A DNA stretch of 64,000 nucleotides, from NCBI GenBank assembly GCA_021307315.1, contig JAJSPD010000046.1:248001-312000 (forward strand). Direction: 5' to 3'. Every line of letters begins with the position of its first letter. Positions within the stretch are counted from its first letter, which is position 1. Positions 1-11,440 of the stretch are shown here, piece by piece. Source of the DNA: Bisporella sp. PMI_857. Its lineage: Eukaryota > Ascomycota > Leotiomycetes > Helotiales > Helotiaceae. The translations under genes and the position numbers were made by a program. Below the pieces are notes generated by a model. The model saw only the letters and a program-made list of their open reading frames with translations. It made no database searches and had not been told where the DNA came from.

Positions 1-2924
1 TGGCTAGATTCAGCATGTGACTGCATTAACACGTAGGGATACTTTGAGACGATAGTTCTTGGGACTAGCTCAGACAATGGGGACACACTGGCGTGGCGAT
101 AGCTAATTGTGAGATATCTTAGGCTCCGTCCTCGATATTTGAGTTCCGCACTCTCTTGTCAAGTTGCCTGAGATTGCACGGGCTTCTCTGAAATTTGAGA
201 CGGGATGCCGTTTGCTATGAAGTTCCTAGGAACTTCCAATCTATGAGGGCAAACAGCCATACAAGATCTACGATTTCCTGGAGTTAAACGAGTAGCAGCA
301 AACCAATTGTGTCTACAAGGAGCATGAGGTTCGAAATACACCAGAATTTGAGGAAGAGAGATTTGAGTTCATGGAGGCTCCAACCTATTATCCTTAAGCC
401 TCTCAGTTTTCGAAACAGAAGACGCTCAACCAGATTCTGTGATTCGAGTATATATCAGTGAGATGGTGAGCCTGGTCAGGGAAAGGTTAGGAGCGCAGTT
501 CGCAATCACGATAGACTGGCGCGTACGGGGCCATTTCAGTGACGTGTAATCAATACAGAAATATCTCAGTTCCGGAGGAATGACGCTGCTACCTATCCGC
601 AACTGTCTAGAGATTGGTGATATTCTGAGACAAGCTATCTCAGTAGCTACCACTATGCACTGTGGTGAGTTCTGGTATTGATTCACGGGTATCCAAGCCA
701 CTAACATGTATGCGTAGATTTCTCTTATCTACGCGGATTCGAGCGAATACGAATCAATCTGAGTGAGTGTGAGTGGAGGGCAGTGAGGGATGGCAGCGTT
801 AGACCGGTGGTTGTTAAGCCTCAATTGGCTGCGATCAAGTCCATCTGCTGATGATATTTAAGCTTTTGACTTTTAAATACTGTCACAAATGCTTCACTAG
901 TCTTGGCTGACCGTCGCACTATTTTAAAACATGATTTGATTGGGTGTGATCATGTTATGAGCGACAAGGTTAACCAGACTGCTTTTGTGTACCACGGTTC
1001 AGATCGGAAATGATACTGGATTTCACACCAGAGCCCGGGGGAGGCTATATTATTTGCTACGTGGACTCTTATATCTAAAGCTGAGCATGCAGGTGCGTCC
1101 AGAGAAAGCTCCATTCTTTCCAATGCTGACGAGATACCAAATTTCTCACCACACGCAGCAGCATTTTTATATGAGCCAGACAAATCAGCTCAGCCAAGGT
1201 AAAGTGTGGAGGTCGGATGATAGTTTTCGCGGTAGGGTACATGCTTAACCACGAGAGCATCAAAGTCTAAAAAAGAGTTCATAGAAGTTGGTCAACTCCC
1301 TATGAAGCCGATATTGATCTTGCCCAAAGAAGAGGATTTTATATCACGCCCACAACAAATGAAAACCTTTTCAGATTCTCCGTAGTATGAGCCATCCAGG
1401 GTCACTTCTACTGGAAGAGCTATAAGCATATATTCAATGGATCGTCAAGCCATCACACCAAAACTAAATGGCCAATCTATTCAACTACCCCTGTCATCGC
1501 GCTCCTTCAACATGCGGATGTCTTCGTTAGAGTCTGATTTCATTGCATAGAGCGAAGTTTGCTGAAAATCGTCGAAGGTCACCACGTGCTTCCAATGTTG
1601 AAATTTCGTTGGGGTTGATACGGTGACTTCTAATTCTGAGAAGTTATCGACACTTAGGTTCTTCGAGAAAGGCATTGTGTCCGACTTCGCATTTCAATCA
1701 GGCGTTGACGTAGAAAGATTCTCTGTATCGCGGTCAATCTAGCTTCAAATAGGCAATTGCACTCTTTTGTGCTCGTAAATGGTGTAAGGAGCCGCAATTT
1801 GTTCATCACACCCTCACAACTAGCTCTGCATCTCGCAAGCCCTGTAACATCCCCCATCCCATGTCGTCCTGGCTATTCAGAAACGGGACCAAATTTGGGT
1901 GTAACTCGTCTCCCCAATCAATAAGGGTCACATCAGCTCATATATATGCAATAAGAGCATAGAGCAATAAAGAACTGTGTAATAGCCCGATCAGTCAACA
2001 GCGATGACCCCGGAGACGCACCTGGATGGTATTCTTGAGCTTGAAGAAGCCGCCTGCATCACAAATAAGTTGTACGATATTATTGGTCCCATTAAAAAAA
2101 GTGCTGCTGGCCAGATGTGCAAAAACATCTAGAGCAGTGCCAGCGCTGGAAAGCAGCCGATGAGGACTTAGTCCAGGGCTCGGAGGAAGAGGACAAAGGA
2201 TATCAAGAAATGCTACAACAATGAGCTGCTAAGCCAAAAGAACACGCACGAAGAGGACACGAGCTTCGTCAGCAACGATCTGTATTACACCTATCCCGCA
2301 AGGCCGAATGTTAAAATGGATGACATTTTCCAATCCAAAATATGGTTTGCAACAGGGTGCATCGAAATGTCCAACCTTAAGTGCTGCGTGTTTTAATGAC
2401 GCTTAATCAGCCCTGAGTCGATAGATTTGTTGTAAAAAGTGCGTTGTGGGAAAGTTGTTGGCCTTGTTTGCATATATTGTGTATGTAATAGAACATAAAG
2501 CTGGAAAAAGACTGAGTACTAGCCACGCAAAGGTATCCTGAAAATCTGTTCCAATATCCATCTACTTGTTGGATTGTCAGGAATACGCTTTGCAAACTAA
2601 GATTTGTACATTAATAAAGGTCAACGACCACGTTTATTGAACAGAAATGGCAATACCTTATCATATCATTTCAAGGGAGATCCTCCGTAACTAGAGCATC
2701 GCGAACCATATAAACACAAGAGTGTATTAACATTATCATCTGCATCAACTTATAGGGCCCGCCACTAACAAATCTGGAGCGAAGAGATTGGATCGCGCTT
2801 GCGCTCTGCCGCATGCCCTTGTAATAACTAGAAAAATACAAAAATGCTTGATCGACTGCGAAACGCGTTGCCGAAACATATACCACTCGTCTTCATAAGA
2901 TGCCATTGCTTTTTCTGCGATCCT
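1..2924. other. No recognisable gene
   Basis: Only short open frames on both strands, none with a domain I recognise. A 42-codon frame starting at 2004 on the + strand, followed by coding-like text broken by stops up to about 2340, could be a decayed gene, but I cannot name it. Confidence 0.5.
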
Positions 2925-5748
2925 CTATTTGATTTGTCCGTAGCCTGAATAAGCTCTAGCAAGCAAGTGCTGAGAAGATAATCGATCAGGGTGTTTTTTG
3001 GCCAACGTCTTTTCTCGTATTGCAACCAAATCTTCAAGCAACGCGATCGCTTGCTTCGCTTGTTTATTGTCCAAGTAAGCCAGAGCAAGCACTTGCTGAG
3101 AAACTAATCGATCAGGGTGTTCTTTGGCCAACGTTTTTTTTTCTATTGCAACCACATCTTCAAGCAACGTGATCGCTTGCTTCGTTTGTCTATTATACAA
3201 GTAAGCTCTAGCAAGCTCGTGCTCAGAGGCTAATCGATCAGGGTGTTCTTCAAGGAGTTGACTTTTCCACCAACTGCGACATACTTCAAGACACCCGACA
3301 GCTTCCGTGATCCGTCCATCTACTAGCAGACATTGCTCAATCCGAAGCGCAAGCTCATACTTTTCTTTTATATCAACATTTGTATTATTATAGAGCACGG
3401 CGAAAGCGTGTGGGAGGCAATCTCTCCACAAGCTGCGGTTTTCATGTTCATCTGATGGAAACACCACATTCAGATGACAGATTGCCTTCTCCATCGTCTT
3501 TGTCGCAAGTCTTTCTTGTTCAATCCATATTCGCGTTGCTAAATGAACCAAGCTGTGCATATCGAAGGTCTCGTCGCCGCCTCGTTTAACTAAAAAAGAG
3601 AACCCTCGTAACGTGCCGATCGCGTTCATCATCTCTTCATTGGAGTCTGACCTCGGTAGCAAAGATTGCGGTATGGCTTTTGGCTCGATGCAAGATATAA
3701 ATGATAGTAAGTCAGCAGCAGCGCTATCGCATTTTATGATTTGTTCAAAAGATACGAGCCAGGTCGTTGCTACGGCATTCTGCGAACCTTTATATCGCGT
3801 ATTATCGGAAAACTGTCTGTTTAACAAATGGATCACATCTTGTTCTGTACCTCTTAACAACCCTAGATATTCTGCAATTGAAATCTGGTTTCTATTCAAA
3901 TAAGCCGCTGCTTGCGTGATTGCCAAGGGAAGATAAGTGAGCGAGCTGAGGAATTTATTTGTTGACGCGTGTCGCGGAGCAGGTCCTTTCGAAATATCGA
4001 CGTCTCCAATAAGCTTTCTGCCTCTTGGGGACTCATCTCATTCAACTCAACCATGCCGCTTACCTGAAAATCTACTGCTACATCGCGATGCAGTGTAGTA
4101 AACAAAATCAGGCCACTCTCGCTGTCAGGAATATAGTCAAGAATGCCCACGCGTGTGCCTGAAGTTCCCCGAAGCATGTCTATATCGTCTGCATTGTCCA
4201 CAATGAGGAGCCATCGCCCGGCTGCCTCCGAGCTCAAGTATTGTCGAACTGATTGCATAAGATTGTCATCGTTTTCTCTGCGAATACAAGGCTTTCTTGC
4301 CATTTCCGTATACGTCTGTTCGAAACTCGCATGGCTTATTGCTGGCACCCAAAAGATAGAGAAGTTTGGCTTGTTCTCTTTTACCCAATACGCAAAATTT
4401 AGGGCGATTTGCGTCTTACCAACTCCGCCTAGTCCTATAATAGCAACCTTTTGACACTCCTGTATAAAAAACATTCGTTCCAATGTGTCTAGCGTCTTCT
4501 CTTGGCCGATAAATCGTTTGTTCCTAGAGAGTGAGATGTGAAAGGAAGGCAGAACAGCACGGTTTTTATTAGTGTTAGCAGCTATTACACAGTACATTTC
4601 AGCTTCTCATACACTAACTTTGAGATACCCCGTCAGGTTCGCTTGCACTTGTTGCCGCTTGTGTCTCAGTAAGAGTTGTCGTGGGTCGCTCCTCTCGCGG
4701 CCCGTTTCTATCTTGATCAAGCTCCATACGGCGCATAAAGAGCCTGAGAACGCCAACGATGGCGCGATATCGTGGGCCTGCTTGATCGCTGCATCTTGCC
4801 ATCTGCATATGATTTGCGTCGATGCTTTCGACCGTTTCGAGGGAACTCGGCAGATCGAACTTTGAGGAAAAGTCGTCTACCACGTATTATCATGAATAGG
4901 TCAATACAAATCGAAGAAGGTACAGCTCAGCTTCAATATCCTACCTTGTTATGCAGCCCTTTCATGCCCGATATTCCTCGTGCCTCCTGAAATGAATGGA
5001 CTTTGATTCGAGAATGGTCTGCTATAGTCTTGAACTCTTCGTGAATATTGTCTAGAATCTCACTATGAACCTCAAGTGTCGTGATGATCCCTTTGTTCGG
5101 ATCTTGCATAGCTAGGCGGGCGAAATTGGACGCAATCTCGCCTCATGGGGCAGATCTACTCCCTCGATGCGGCGTACCTAGAAACACGATGGATTTCGTG
5201 CGTGCACGACAAGCATTCGATCGGCGGATTGCCTATGGCCGTGTTAGCATCGGCTACCATGATTTTAAGATTGCTGCGACCCACGTCTTTGACAATAATG
5301 CCGCCAAGACTGTGTACTACAAATATGATCGGATCCTAATGTTATCAGTTTAAGCATCTTGCTAGGATACTGTAGCTATTCATGCGCTTACTTCATTCTA
5401 GATTTCCCGCTCAACACGGACGGCCAGGTCCCGGCCATGCTGCAATACGCTGTTCTGGTTATTCGCTTGAAAAAGCCCACCGACCACGTCCGCATTATAG
5501 CCGTACGTCCATACCCTTGCCTTGGGGAGATCTTCTATAAGGAAATCTTCAGGCGAAAGGATGCCTGAGGTATGGAGTTTGTAGCAGCTTCTAGAATGGC
5601 CTGACTGGCCAGAGGGTGAGGCCGCGGAGAGGCGGTTTCTGGTTGAGTAATCATGAAGGAATCGGATACTATTCGTAAAGGCGAGGCTACAATCCTGTAA
5701 TCTGCTCTGGTACCCGTGCGAGTCGGCAGAAAAGTATCCGATGGCCAT
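2925..5748 (-). pseudogene. NLR-like gene relic: alpha/beta hydrolase - NB-ARC - TPR
   Basis: Relic of a fungal STAND/NLR receptor, a family that senses non-self and can trigger heterokaryon incompatibility or defence. Reading on the minus strand, an N-terminal serine-hydrolase (lipase-like) domain shows ARVWTYGYNADVV near 5.5 kb, the nucleophile elbow FVVHSLGGIIVKD at about 5.3 kb and FLGTPHRGS near 5.16 kb. An NB-ARC domain follows, with P-loop GLGGVGKT at about 4412-4435, Walker B LLIVDNADD and an FTT motif, then about three 42-residue TPR copies (EHPDRL...LA.AY) ending at 2925. A 56-bp intron (5336-5391, GTAAGC...TTAG) joins two hydrolase exons in phase. It is broken: TAG at 5398-5400 where CAG would fit, TGA at 5143-5145 where TGG would fit (SAP-stop-GEI), a frame change between HSLGG and FLGTP, and a one-base-type shift near 3945-3965 just before YLPLAITQAAAYL. 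The first part of the hydrolase domain is not recognisable. Sequencing errors could explain single shifts but not all of these lesions together. Confidence 0.85.
5336..5391 (-). other. Intron inside the hydrolase domain of the NLR relic
   Basis: Minus-strand GTAAGC donor and TTAG acceptor; removing it joins the exon ending EIQNE-like (with TAG in place of Q) to DPIIFVVHSLGG in the same phase. It shows that the relic descends from an intron-bearing gene. Confidence 0.6.
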
Positions 5749-6131
5749 CTGGAGATGATCGGAAACTCCTTTATCAGTCTTGCATTACGGCTTGATATGT
5801 AGATCAAGCCGGATGGGTGAATTTGATTCTGCCATTATGTTCCACAAACTGGTTGGTATCACCTTTGCTAAACGTTCCTTGAACTTTGGTTCGGCACAAC
5901 ACCGGCTAATTTCGGTGCATATACCCAAAAGATAGAAACCTTTCTGTTTCACTAATTGACAGAAGTTAGTAGTAGAGGCGTGTGCCCTTACTCCTAGCCA
6001 TCTCATAATATTGTCATCCAAAAGTTCTACCCGAAACAAGGCCCATGCCAAACTGAAGGAAACTAGCCGATTTCGGCCCCCAGTTTTTTCTCATCTTTCA
6101 CGACAGAGAGTCGAATTCTGTTACTCTCGAG

Positions 6132-7145
6132 ATGACGTCGTCTCTCTCTAAAAATAACCACAAACCATCGCTATGTCAACAGATGATCGAAAAATATCGC
6201 CCTGATATTCATTCATTTGTCGATATCCACACTGCCTGTGTTCTGGCTACCCTGCAGCTATTGCACTCAGCCGCGAAGGAATGGCCTGTTACCATCCTTC
6301 CAATCTTTCAGCCTAACGTAGAGATTCCTGGAGGAGCTCAAGCGATGATCGACGATGGCCTTTATGAAATCTGTCCCGTTCCACACATCATGCTTACGCA
6401 GCACGTTGGAATGTCGAAGGTAGGTTTGGTCACCGCGAGAACAGGACCTGTTTACCAGCCTCTGATTAAATTGATATACTAATCGTTAGTGAGGGCATCG
6501 GCTCGAATTCGCCAGAGTGTCCTGAGCCCGTGAGCCTTTGTAGTTACCTAGTAACGAGGTATCAAAGAATTGTGAGTAGTTAGATAGATAGATAGCAGCG
6601 GGTTTGCAACACTGGCTTGCCGCGGGTTTCATGCCGGCGAGCCAGGTGCTCTGTTTACAAACAGCGTGAACCTGCATCCCGAAACTAAGACAACCAATTC
6701 TAAAGTCCGGGACCAAATATTTGCCGCCGTCAAAGCTATTACCGAGGCTGAATGCGGAGTTTTTAGAGGGAGGGTGAAAGCTTCTGTTTCTTTAAAGTCC
6801 CGCGCACCTATTACTCTGAACGATAGAGAGATCGCAGAAACTTTGCAAAGTTACTTTGGCGACTACTTTGGTGAGAGATTTTGGACCCCACCTATGGACA
6901 CACCTGTGGAAGATTTTTCAATTCTTGGAGGAACATCCCCAGTCCATTTTGTGTATTGGAAGCTGGGAAGCACGGATCCCGCGAGATGGGACGAAGCTGA
7001 GAAGAAAAAGGGGAATATCCTTGAGTATCTTCCAACAAACCATTCTCCCGAGTTTGCGCCAGCAGCAGAACTTACCGTCTCAACCGGGATAGAGGCGATG
7101 ACGTTAGCAACCTTGATTTTTTTGTGGTTTCTGCGCAACAGCTGA
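6132..7145 (+). pseudogene. M20-family amidohydrolase, internally deleted
   Basis: Two blocks of one M20 amidohydrolase (carboxypeptidase Ss1/hippurate hydrolase type, metal-dependent amide cleavage). 6132-6482 begins like the family (IEKYRPDI), then jumps to DIHTACVLATLQLLHSA, the position after the HACGHD metal motif, and continues with IFQPNVEIPGGAQAMIDDGLYE and QHVG. 6666-7145 carries the C-terminal part: NHSPEFAPAAE and STGIEAMTLATL. The first metal-binding segment, including the ADMDALP and ACGHD motifs, and the dimerisation domain between about 6.48 and 6.66 kb are missing, and the two blocks are separated by stops and a GATA microsatellite. It cannot encode an active enzyme. Sure of the family, fairly sure that it is dead. 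Confidence 0.8.
6581..6595 (+). repeat. TAGA/GATA microsatellite
   Basis: About four tandem tetranucleotide units lying in the gap between the two halves of the amidohydrolase relic. Confidence 0.7.
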
Positions 7146-8075
7146 GATATCTTTCGATGCCTCCACAGCTGGCTAAAAGCGCTTTCTATTTTCTTCAAAC
7201 CGCGATGAGTACCGGGCGGGGCCTAAGACCACCGATATTTATACCAATAGTTTACTTTTCATTTCAACGATATAGTTAACTATAAATGATAATTTCCGTG
7301 CGCATAATGAATAAGTTTTCAAATGATATTCATATTTAAGTAAGATTTCGCTTTCTAAGTTATTGGGTGATGATTGTATTTTAAATTTTGTTGTAGCTGA
7401 GACTTAGTTTACGATATTAGTGTTACGTCTAATTACGATATAAAGCATAGCTAGGTTTTGGTTGGGTTGGCTATTAGGCTCCCTTTCTTATTTGTTGACT
7501 CATTCACTACGTCTTAGCTTAGGCTGTAATTGTGTTGCCTGTGTTTAGGTTGCCGTAATCGAGGGACACATGTATAGCTCCTGTACACTCTCTTTTATCC
7601 AGTATTCCTAGCACAGTCAGTCGCTATAATATCAGAATTTGTTGTTCATGTACCATTCAGCCACTATGTGACCTCCGTTCCCAAGAGATTTACTTCGTGG
7701 AGGAACAGATGAAACGCCTCAGATTTGGTTACTTTATGCTATGGTCGAATTAAACTTTTGGTTGCAATTAGTGGAGCTGTAGTTCTCCTTTGAGTGCTGT
7801 GCCTTATGTCTTAAAGTGGCAAAGATGGATTAGTGTATTTGCAGAGGTGCGTATTGTCTAGGAGAATAGCCCTTGTATTTAATTTCATGCGCATCTGCCC
7901 TTTAGAGTGATCAGGCAACGAAGAAACCTCTCATACTGTTTCTATGACATGTGGTTGAAAGTTTTTGTCTTCTCAGAAGTTGACAACTCAGGCGGCATAT
8001 ACCCGCTCAGGCCTATTGAGTGAGAGAAGTATAGCCGAGTCCTGAGTAGTTCATACACCGAAACAGGTACAAGGT
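7146..8075. other. Intergenic, AT-rich
   Basis: No open frame or repeat structure that I can support. Confidence 0.5.
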
Positions 8076-8906
8076 CTACCACTCCCGCAACTCCCCATCC
8101 CCCGTATCAACAATACTATCATTAGCCCAATACCCTCCACTCACGTCGCCAATGTCTCCAATCGCTAATTTTACAGGTATCTTCGCACCGTCCATCGGAT
8201 CCTTCCCGAAATCCCCGCCCAGACTCCCCATATCAGTCTTGTTCCACCCAGGACAACAACAATTGATAAGCGTACCACGGTATTGTCTTGAAAGGACAGC
8301 CGTGAGTGCATTGACGCAGGACTTGCTCACATTGTAACTCCCCTTGACGTGGTTCCAACCGGATTCCTCCTCCGTACCGGCCTTGACAGACTGTAAATAG
8401 ATGTCTGCGAGATTGTCAAGGCCGATTAGTGTCAATGAGGGAGAGCTGAATTGTGCTTGAATATCCTTGGAGTATGAGCTCAGTTTGGAGGAACCGGATG
8501 CTGTAACATTGACGATTCTCGATCCCCTATTCTCGGCCATTCCCCCTGCATTTAGGAATAGCTCACACATATTCCTCGTAGCTCTATAATTCACCTCAAA
8601 AGTCTTGACAGCGTTCTCGTAATTATACTCCTGGTCGAGGGCGACAGCGGCGTTGTTGATCAGAATATCAACCGGTGAATTGATATTTGAGATGAGGCTT
8701 TGGATGGATGAAGTTGAGGTGATATCAAGCTGCTCGAAGTGGATGAGGTTGTTGTGGAGTGGTTTGATGTCTAAGGAGATGGACTCCCGAGATGTGGCGT
8801 AGATTGTAAGGGGTGGGTAGTGAGAAGTTTTGGCGAGAAGACGACATATTGCTTGGCCAAGTCCACGATTTGAGCCCGTTACTACTATGATCATGTTTTT
8901 ATCCAT
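8076..8906 (-). CDS. Short-chain dehydrogenase, carbonyl-reductase-like
   Basis: Single-exon 276-aa classical SDR. It has the Rossmann motif TGSNRGLG (residues 10-17), NNAA (84-87), a Ser-rich VTASGSS segment (133-140), the catalytic pair YNVSK (191-195) and the post-catalytic PGWNKTDM loop (219-226). Length and the 'PGW..TDM' ending match the CBR1-like NADPH carbonyl reductases, which reduce quinones and carbonyl compounds in the cytosol; no signal peptide or membrane segment is seen. The ATG at 8904-8906 puts TGxxxGxG at the usual distance from the N-terminus. An intact gene among relics. The substrate cannot be told. Confidence 0.9.
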   Translation of the reverse strand: MDKNMIIVVTGSNRGLGQAICRLLAKTSHYPPLTIYATSRESISLDIKPLHNNLIHFEQLDITSTSSIQSLISNINSPVDILINNAAVALDQEYNYENAVKTFEVNYRATRNMCELFLNAGGMAENRGSRIVNVTASGSSKLSSYSKDIQAQFSSPSLTLIGLDNLADIYLQSVKAGTEEESGWNHVKGSYNVSKSCVNALTAVLSRQYRGTLINCCCPGWNKTDMGSLGGDFGKDPMDGAKIPVKLAIGDIGDVSGGYWANDSIVDTGDGELREW

Positions 8907-9555
8907 TTTAAAGAGTGACCGTGTAAGTGTAGTATGGTTGAGATCTGACGTAGGCAGTAGTGAGGGATGCTTGATAGAGATTTTGCTTAATCACAGAAGA
9001 TTGAAACACCTGCATTTCTTGAGAATGCTCCTGTACGAGTCTTTAATTGGTACTGAAATAGAGGAACGAGAGAAGGTGCTGATAATGCCATTCCAAATTA
9101 TGTTACCCAATTAGGCACGGCGAGATAGCTGACTGCCCACAGGATTCTACAGGTGGGCCTCTCGCCGCACTGAAATGGGAAACTACGTTTGGCGGTTTGA
9201 TTCGGGTGAGATGTTTTACGGAGCGATGGGAACAACTATAAAACAGAATAATCGCGGCTGAAGCACGCAAACCATCTTGCTAGAGAAGGTCGCTTGGAGG
9301 ACGCCTGGTGGGATTTGGGAATTGCCCACTCCATTTTGCTGTGCGGGGCATACTGATAGCTGGACTAAGCAAAGCTTTTAGTTGGCCATCATTGCGTTTT
9401 CTCGAAACAAGTATTACAAGGCAGGATTGACTCGAGGATGTATTCAAGTGGCTAGATTCCATTGGGCTATCGGTCATACTGTTGAAGTGGAGCAGCTCCT
9501 CGATCTGGCTCAATTAAACCTTCAGTGTAGTAAGAAAAAATTCAAAAAAATTCAA
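8907..9555. other. Intergenic before the MITE
   Basis: Contains a 77-codon minus-strand frame (9280-9513) without recognisable features, then A-rich sequence leading into the target-site duplication of the element at 9565. Confidence 0.45.
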
Positions 9556-9564
9556 TTATAATTA

Positions 9565-10149
9565 CGGCAAATGACTGAAATACCACTGTTTTTTACCCGA
9601 AATTCTCATATACCACTGTTTTTGTTTGCCTTTTACTGAAATACCATTACTATGGTATTTCAGAAAGAAAAATACAACTTTTATAAGCAACCTATAATAG
9701 AAATAAAAGTACTCTAATTACAAAGAACTCTGAATCGCTAAATATCACGCACTTCCATACGCTTTTCCTGACTTTGTAAAATAACGGATTTCTAGAGGTA
9801 TTTCAACTATATACTCGTAATTAGCCTCGAATAAGTCACTAGGCACGTCTGAAAGCTCGTCGTCACTACTAAAAAGATCGCCGGCAATATCTACTTTTTT
9901 TTGTATAACCTCCTCTTTAGCATATTGCATATTTAGCTCTATATCAAAGCGCTAAGCTTGACACTCTTGCTCTTCATCATCCAGCTCGAATAATGGTATA
10001 CCAGTAAGAAAAGTGTTTTACAGTAGTATTACTAGTATACCATCATTTTCTTTTGGCTTCAAAATGATAGTATTTCAGTAAGAGGCAAACCAAAACAGTG
10101 GTATATGAGAATTTCGGGTAAAAAACAGTGGTATTTCAGTCATTTGCCG
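9565..10149. mobile_element. MULE-type MITE, 585 bp, 9-bp target duplication
   Basis: Near-perfect terminal inverted repeats of about 65 bp start CGGCAAATGACTGAAATACC at 9565 and end with the complement at 10149. They are flanked by an identical 9-mer TTATAATTA at 9556-9564 and 10150-10158, the duplication length typical of Mutator-like elements. A second, shorter inverted motif (GGTATTTCAG) lies inside both ends. The interior holds only a 61-codon acidic frame (9745-9930, minus), too short for a transposase, so the element is non-autonomous. The match of TIRs plus duplication makes the element certain; the superfamily is inferred from the 9-bp duplication. Confidence 0.88.
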
Positions 10150-10379
10150 TTATAATTAATAATAATTACTGATTTTGATATTGATTTCGATTATACTTAA
10201 TTATAAGTATTGATTTTGATTATTTATATATAGTGTCACGTTCCGTCCTCGAATAACGCATGACTTACTGTAGCCGAGCTCCCAGAGCTTCTTACATATG
10301 AGCTAAATAAATTGAGCCATCCTGTTCGATTGTGAAAGTGGCTTTGTTGTGCGTGGAAAAATGGCGTACCATCGATTTC

Positions 10380-10868
10380 TCAGCAGTATGGATACGACAT
10401 TGATACTTCTCGATGGATTTGATCTCGGTTTCCTGCAAACGCTGTATATCTAGTAAAAGAGTGCTGCCTGACGCTTGAAAATACTTGGAATTCGGTGGCG
10501 TAAGGCATTTGGGGAATTAGATGCAGGAGGCGGCTGGTCATAAATTCCTCATCTTCGAGAAAATAGAGTTTTTGACAGAAGAATTCTACATCAATCCGAA
10601 ATTGCGAGCCCAGGTGAGAGATCCGGTCTGGTGAAGGATAGCCGCGGACAAATACTAATTTAGAATCTCGCGCTTCAGAGCTACTCAGCTGTGCAAAAGC
10701 TTTTAGTCTAGTCGACATGTCGTACGACTCGACTTTTGCGTCGTCGACCTCAAAAGCATGGGCAAATACGTAGGCGAAAAGGGATAGCGGTGTTGAAGGA
10801 TCTGAGATTGTAACAGGCTGAAAAGAGAACAATGAGCTGAGGCCCCCATAATGCCAACCGCAGAACAC
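10380..10868 (-). pseudogene. Fragment of a fungal CorA-like family protein (N-terminal part)
   Basis: A 162-codon frame with the phrases LVFVRGYPSPDRISHLGSQF and RIDVEFFCQKL, which I know from the N-terminal part of large fungal proteins that end in a CorA-like two-helix membrane domain. No C-terminal membrane part follows: the frame stops at 10380 and only noncoding sequence and the MITE lie beyond. It lies directly downstream, on the same strand, of the kinase fragment, with no sign that the two were one gene. Family assignment is moderate. Confidence 0.5.
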
Positions 10869-10879
10869 GCATATTTAAT

Positions 10880-11440
10880 GTCCACGGTCTGCATGTTCCA
10901 TGATATAGCTGGCATAGGCGCGGTTAGTCGATGTACGGGAGATACAGCCAACATTTGTTGTGTAGTTCTTAGAAAATAATTAAGGAATCCTGTAACCCCG
11001 TATCGTGATCCCACCAAGCTTAGCTCCAGATTAATGGCAGGATCTAGGTAGGGGATTCCACCATCCTTTTGGCATCGGAAGGTTGGTGCGTGCTCAACAC
11101 AATCCTGACTGAATTCCAGTCTCGCCTGCTTAAAGCGCTCAACTCCTCCTGCCTGACTTAGAGACCAAGTGCCTCGTGAAAAATTCATCCCAGACTCCAA
11201 ATATCTTTAGGATAAGAAACCTTATCTTTGACCATATTCTCGGCGCGCTATACACAGGGTCTCCCGTCGAAGCTTTACGATTGTATAAGCATTCACTTGA
11301 TTTGAAGCTCACATTTTCCACCCAACCAGACCCAAAATCGCCAATTTTCCACGAAGCCCTCGTTGTCTTAGCACCAGACAACCAAATGTTCGCCGGTTTC
11401 AAATCGTGATGGAATCAAATTCGACGCATTGAAGTTAATC
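10880..11440 (-). pseudogene. Protein kinase relic (C-lobe)
   Basis: The minus strand reads HHDLKPANIWLSG (catalytic loop), KIGDFGSGWV (DFG) and GDPVYSAP (activation segment, APE as APR). It then shifts frame within the DIWSLG region and goes on with an AGGVERFKQARLEF... C-lobe and a LAVSPVHRLTAP motif. No N-lobe (glycine loop, VAVK) is present upstream, and a stop lies just before the HHD segment. This is the fungal kinase type that often sits in HET/NLR-rich regions. Dead fragment; a frameshift near 11,170-11,200 separates the two halves. Confidence 0.65.

Noticed and set aside
1..2600. Short frames such as 426-707, 1481-1675 and 1654-1857 on the minus strand
   Set aside because: No domain, no splice logic and no similarity to each other; length expected by chance.
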